Of a DNA stretch of 64,000 nt, positions 62,456-64,000 are shown piece after piece (positions within the stretch are counted from its first letter, which is position 1; every line of letters begins with the position of its first letter). Under the pieces are notes generated by a model, which was given only the letters and a program-made list of their open reading frames with translations, made no database searches and was not told the DNA's origin. The stretch lies in the NCBI RefSeq assembly GCF_901709675.1, contig NC_051107.1, positions 6,450,001-6,514,000 on the forward strand, given 5' to 3'. Source of the stretch: Syngnathus acus. Lineage: Eukaryota > Chordata > Actinopteri > Syngnathiformes > Syngnathidae. The position numbers were made by a program, and so were the translations under genes.

Positions 62456-63715
62456 TTTCTATTCCTTTCTAGATCTTTGTTCCCGTTATGTTGCCAGACG
62501 TGACTCAAAAGTCATCCAAGCGGGAAGTCTCAATCTGATTCATTAATGACCTCCCTCCCTCCCTCTCATGTTCAGTCCAAAGGTCATTAGGCGAGAAATG
62601 GCGCCCTCTTGTGGACAGATTATGAGGACGGCATTGAATTCACTTGGGGGTGGGCGCGTTACTTTTTGGAAGTATTTTGAGAGGACAATAACAGTAAGCT
62701 ATTTTTTTTTCCTTACAAAATGACACTTAAAGCAAAAATATGTTGCATTCGCTAGGACGAAGTTTGGAAATACAACATAAGTCAACAATTGAAAGTTTGT
62801 ATCCAAAAATCACATATGCACCCATTAGAAGTGATCCTCCCATGCTCTTGAACGCATCACGGGAACAAGAGCGGCGTGCGTCACTTGCTGCGCTCAAGTC
62901 ACTTGGCTTGCCGGCCGCCTCATCACAAAGCTTGTCGTCCGCTTGAGGTTAGTTTTGACATTTTTCTTCATCTGCCATCAAATGAGATCATTTGAATGGA
63001 AATGACTTGTGTTTGCCTTTTGCTGGGTGTCACTCAAAGGCCTGGCATCCGCTCTTGCTGTCAACTTGAAAAAGCTGAAAGGTCTCGGCCAGCCGGCACG
63101 CTGGCATCTGACCTTAGCGTGCGGAGCGGCCCCCGCCCGCCCAACGGCCACACCTTGCGCGAGCGATCAAGGCGGATTTGGTGGCGTAGAGCGGCTCGCG
63201 TTGAAGCCGTTTCCGCATTTGGCGGTTCCAAACGACCCCCGTTGCAAAGTGTCGAGTCGGCCGAGAGGAAGTGAGATGACTGGAGAGGCGGCAGGAAGTA
63301 GAGTTCAGTGGGAGGAGCTTCAACGTCCATTTGAATGAGCCACTTTGGGTTTGGTGATGTGCGCACGTGTTCACACCTCAACATCTCACTTCCCTTTTGC
63401 GCACCAACTTTGGCCCCTCCCTGAGTTTCAGTGCCCGCCAAAAAGATTTTCAGGCGACGAGCCGCCGCCTCTTCTTCCGTGTTTCTCTTCCTGTCCCAAA
63501 ACTTACGGCCACGTGTGTGAATGTTCCCGGCGGACGTTTCGGATTTCATCTCTATTAATAGTGGCACTTGCGCGCAGGCAGGCCTCAAATGTCACAAGTG
63601 TGCCATTGGCGGCTTCCGTATGGCGTCAAAATGAACAAACGGAGCATTGCCTTTGACCATTCACAGCGTGCTCATCTGCTGTGATGTCATAGCGCTGTCG
63701 TCGTTCTCCGTATAG
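62456..63715. other. Intergenic region and prkcq 5' side
   Basis: No coding exon was found. There is a CTCF-like element near 62600-62615 (minus strand CCACAAGAGGGCGCC). The prkcq ATG exon follows an acceptor at 63715, so its first (non-coding) exon may lie in this interval, but I could not identify it. Confidence 0.35.
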
Positions 63716-63830
63716 GTCCTCTGGAGGCCAACCTCCTCCTCCCCCTCCCCCCTCTGCCCGCCGTGTCTCTGGCAGGAACTAGGGCAGCTCGTCGTCTGTC
63801 GAGGAAAGTCCGCACCGAGACCCGGACGCC

Positions 63831-63948
63831 ATGTCGCCCTTCCTGCGCATCGGCTTCTCCAACTTTGAGATGGACCCGGGCCTGGAGTACCAGGAGGAGG
63901 TGCTCAACCCCTACTGCGCCGTTTACATGAAGGAGGCCGTCGATACAG
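63831..63948 (+). CDS. prkcq: Protein kinase C theta, first coding exon (truncated by window)
   Basis: Exon 63716-63948 (acceptor ctccgtatag, donor gtgggg) carries an ATG at 63831 and 39 codons plus one base. The peptide starts MSPFLRIGFSNFE and continues LNPYCAVYMKEAVDT, the start of the novel-PKC C2-like domain. MSPFLRIG and NPYCAV match PKC theta; PKC delta begins MAPFLRIA with QPFCAV. The kinase domain and the rest lie beyond the window. Human PRKCQ adjoins SFMBT2, as here. Confidence 0.88.
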
Positions 63949-64000
63949 GTGGGGCACGAGATTTCAGATTTCAAAGCTCATTTTCATCGCGCTGCCAAGT

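Overview
This window comes from a vertebrate nuclear genome, almost certainly a ray-finned (teleost) fish with a compact genome. The genes are split by short GT-AG introns. There are many (CA/GT)n, (GGGA)n, (CACG)n and similar microsatellites. Every gene I could rebuild has a close human counterpart. Exon coordinates below were derived by hand from splice sites and reading phase. For each complete gene the exon phases close exactly and the protein length is near that of the human protein where I know it (for example kin 392 aa, itih2 946 aa, lsm8 96 aa, the STIMATE-like protein 294 aa).

Layout, left to right. 1-1021 (+): 3' part of a cathepsin D/nothepsin-like aspartic protease. 1863-2664 (+): a small CYTH-fold protein resembling class IV adenylate cyclases. 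About 3650-14610 (+): shank3, a postsynaptic scaffold (SPN, ankyrin, SH3, PDZ, SAM), with unusual upstream exons that stay in frame with it. 17321-19410 (+): tymp, with an old repeat and an LTR-like remnant in its first intron. 19818-20513 (-): lsm8. 20751-21560: a 262-bp tandem repeat whose units each carry a CTCF-like core. 23713-34453 (-): grip1, a seven-PDZ AMPA-receptor scaffold with three alternative first coding exons. 36114-38510 (+): kin. 38744-43847 (-): itih2. 44337-49289 (+): itih5. 50177-52308 (-): a STIMATE/TMEM110-like ER membrane protein. About 53880-61783 (+): sfmbt2, a four-MBT Polycomb protein. 63831-end (+): first coding exon of prkcq.

The right half (kin, itih2, itih5, sfmbt2, prkcq) is the gene set of human 10p14-p15. 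The left half (shank3, tymp) corresponds to human 22q13.33. The window therefore holds two ancestral linkage blocks joined somewhere between tymp and kin. Neighbours are often paired: itih2/itih5 and STIMATE-like/sfmbt2 are head to head, while kin/itih2 and itih5/STIMATE-like are tail to tail with very short or overlapping 3' ends.

I see no prokaryotic, CRISPR, tRNA or rRNA features and no wholly unknown gene system. The most unusual items are the in-frame N-terminal extension of shank3, the loss of the cortactin-binding segment and gain of an SP-x-x-R-x-K-R repeat in the same protein, the three alternative grip1 N-termini (one a GRIP1b-like cysteine-containing form), phase-matched microexons in shank3, grip1 and sfmbt2, and the CTCF-motif tandem array.
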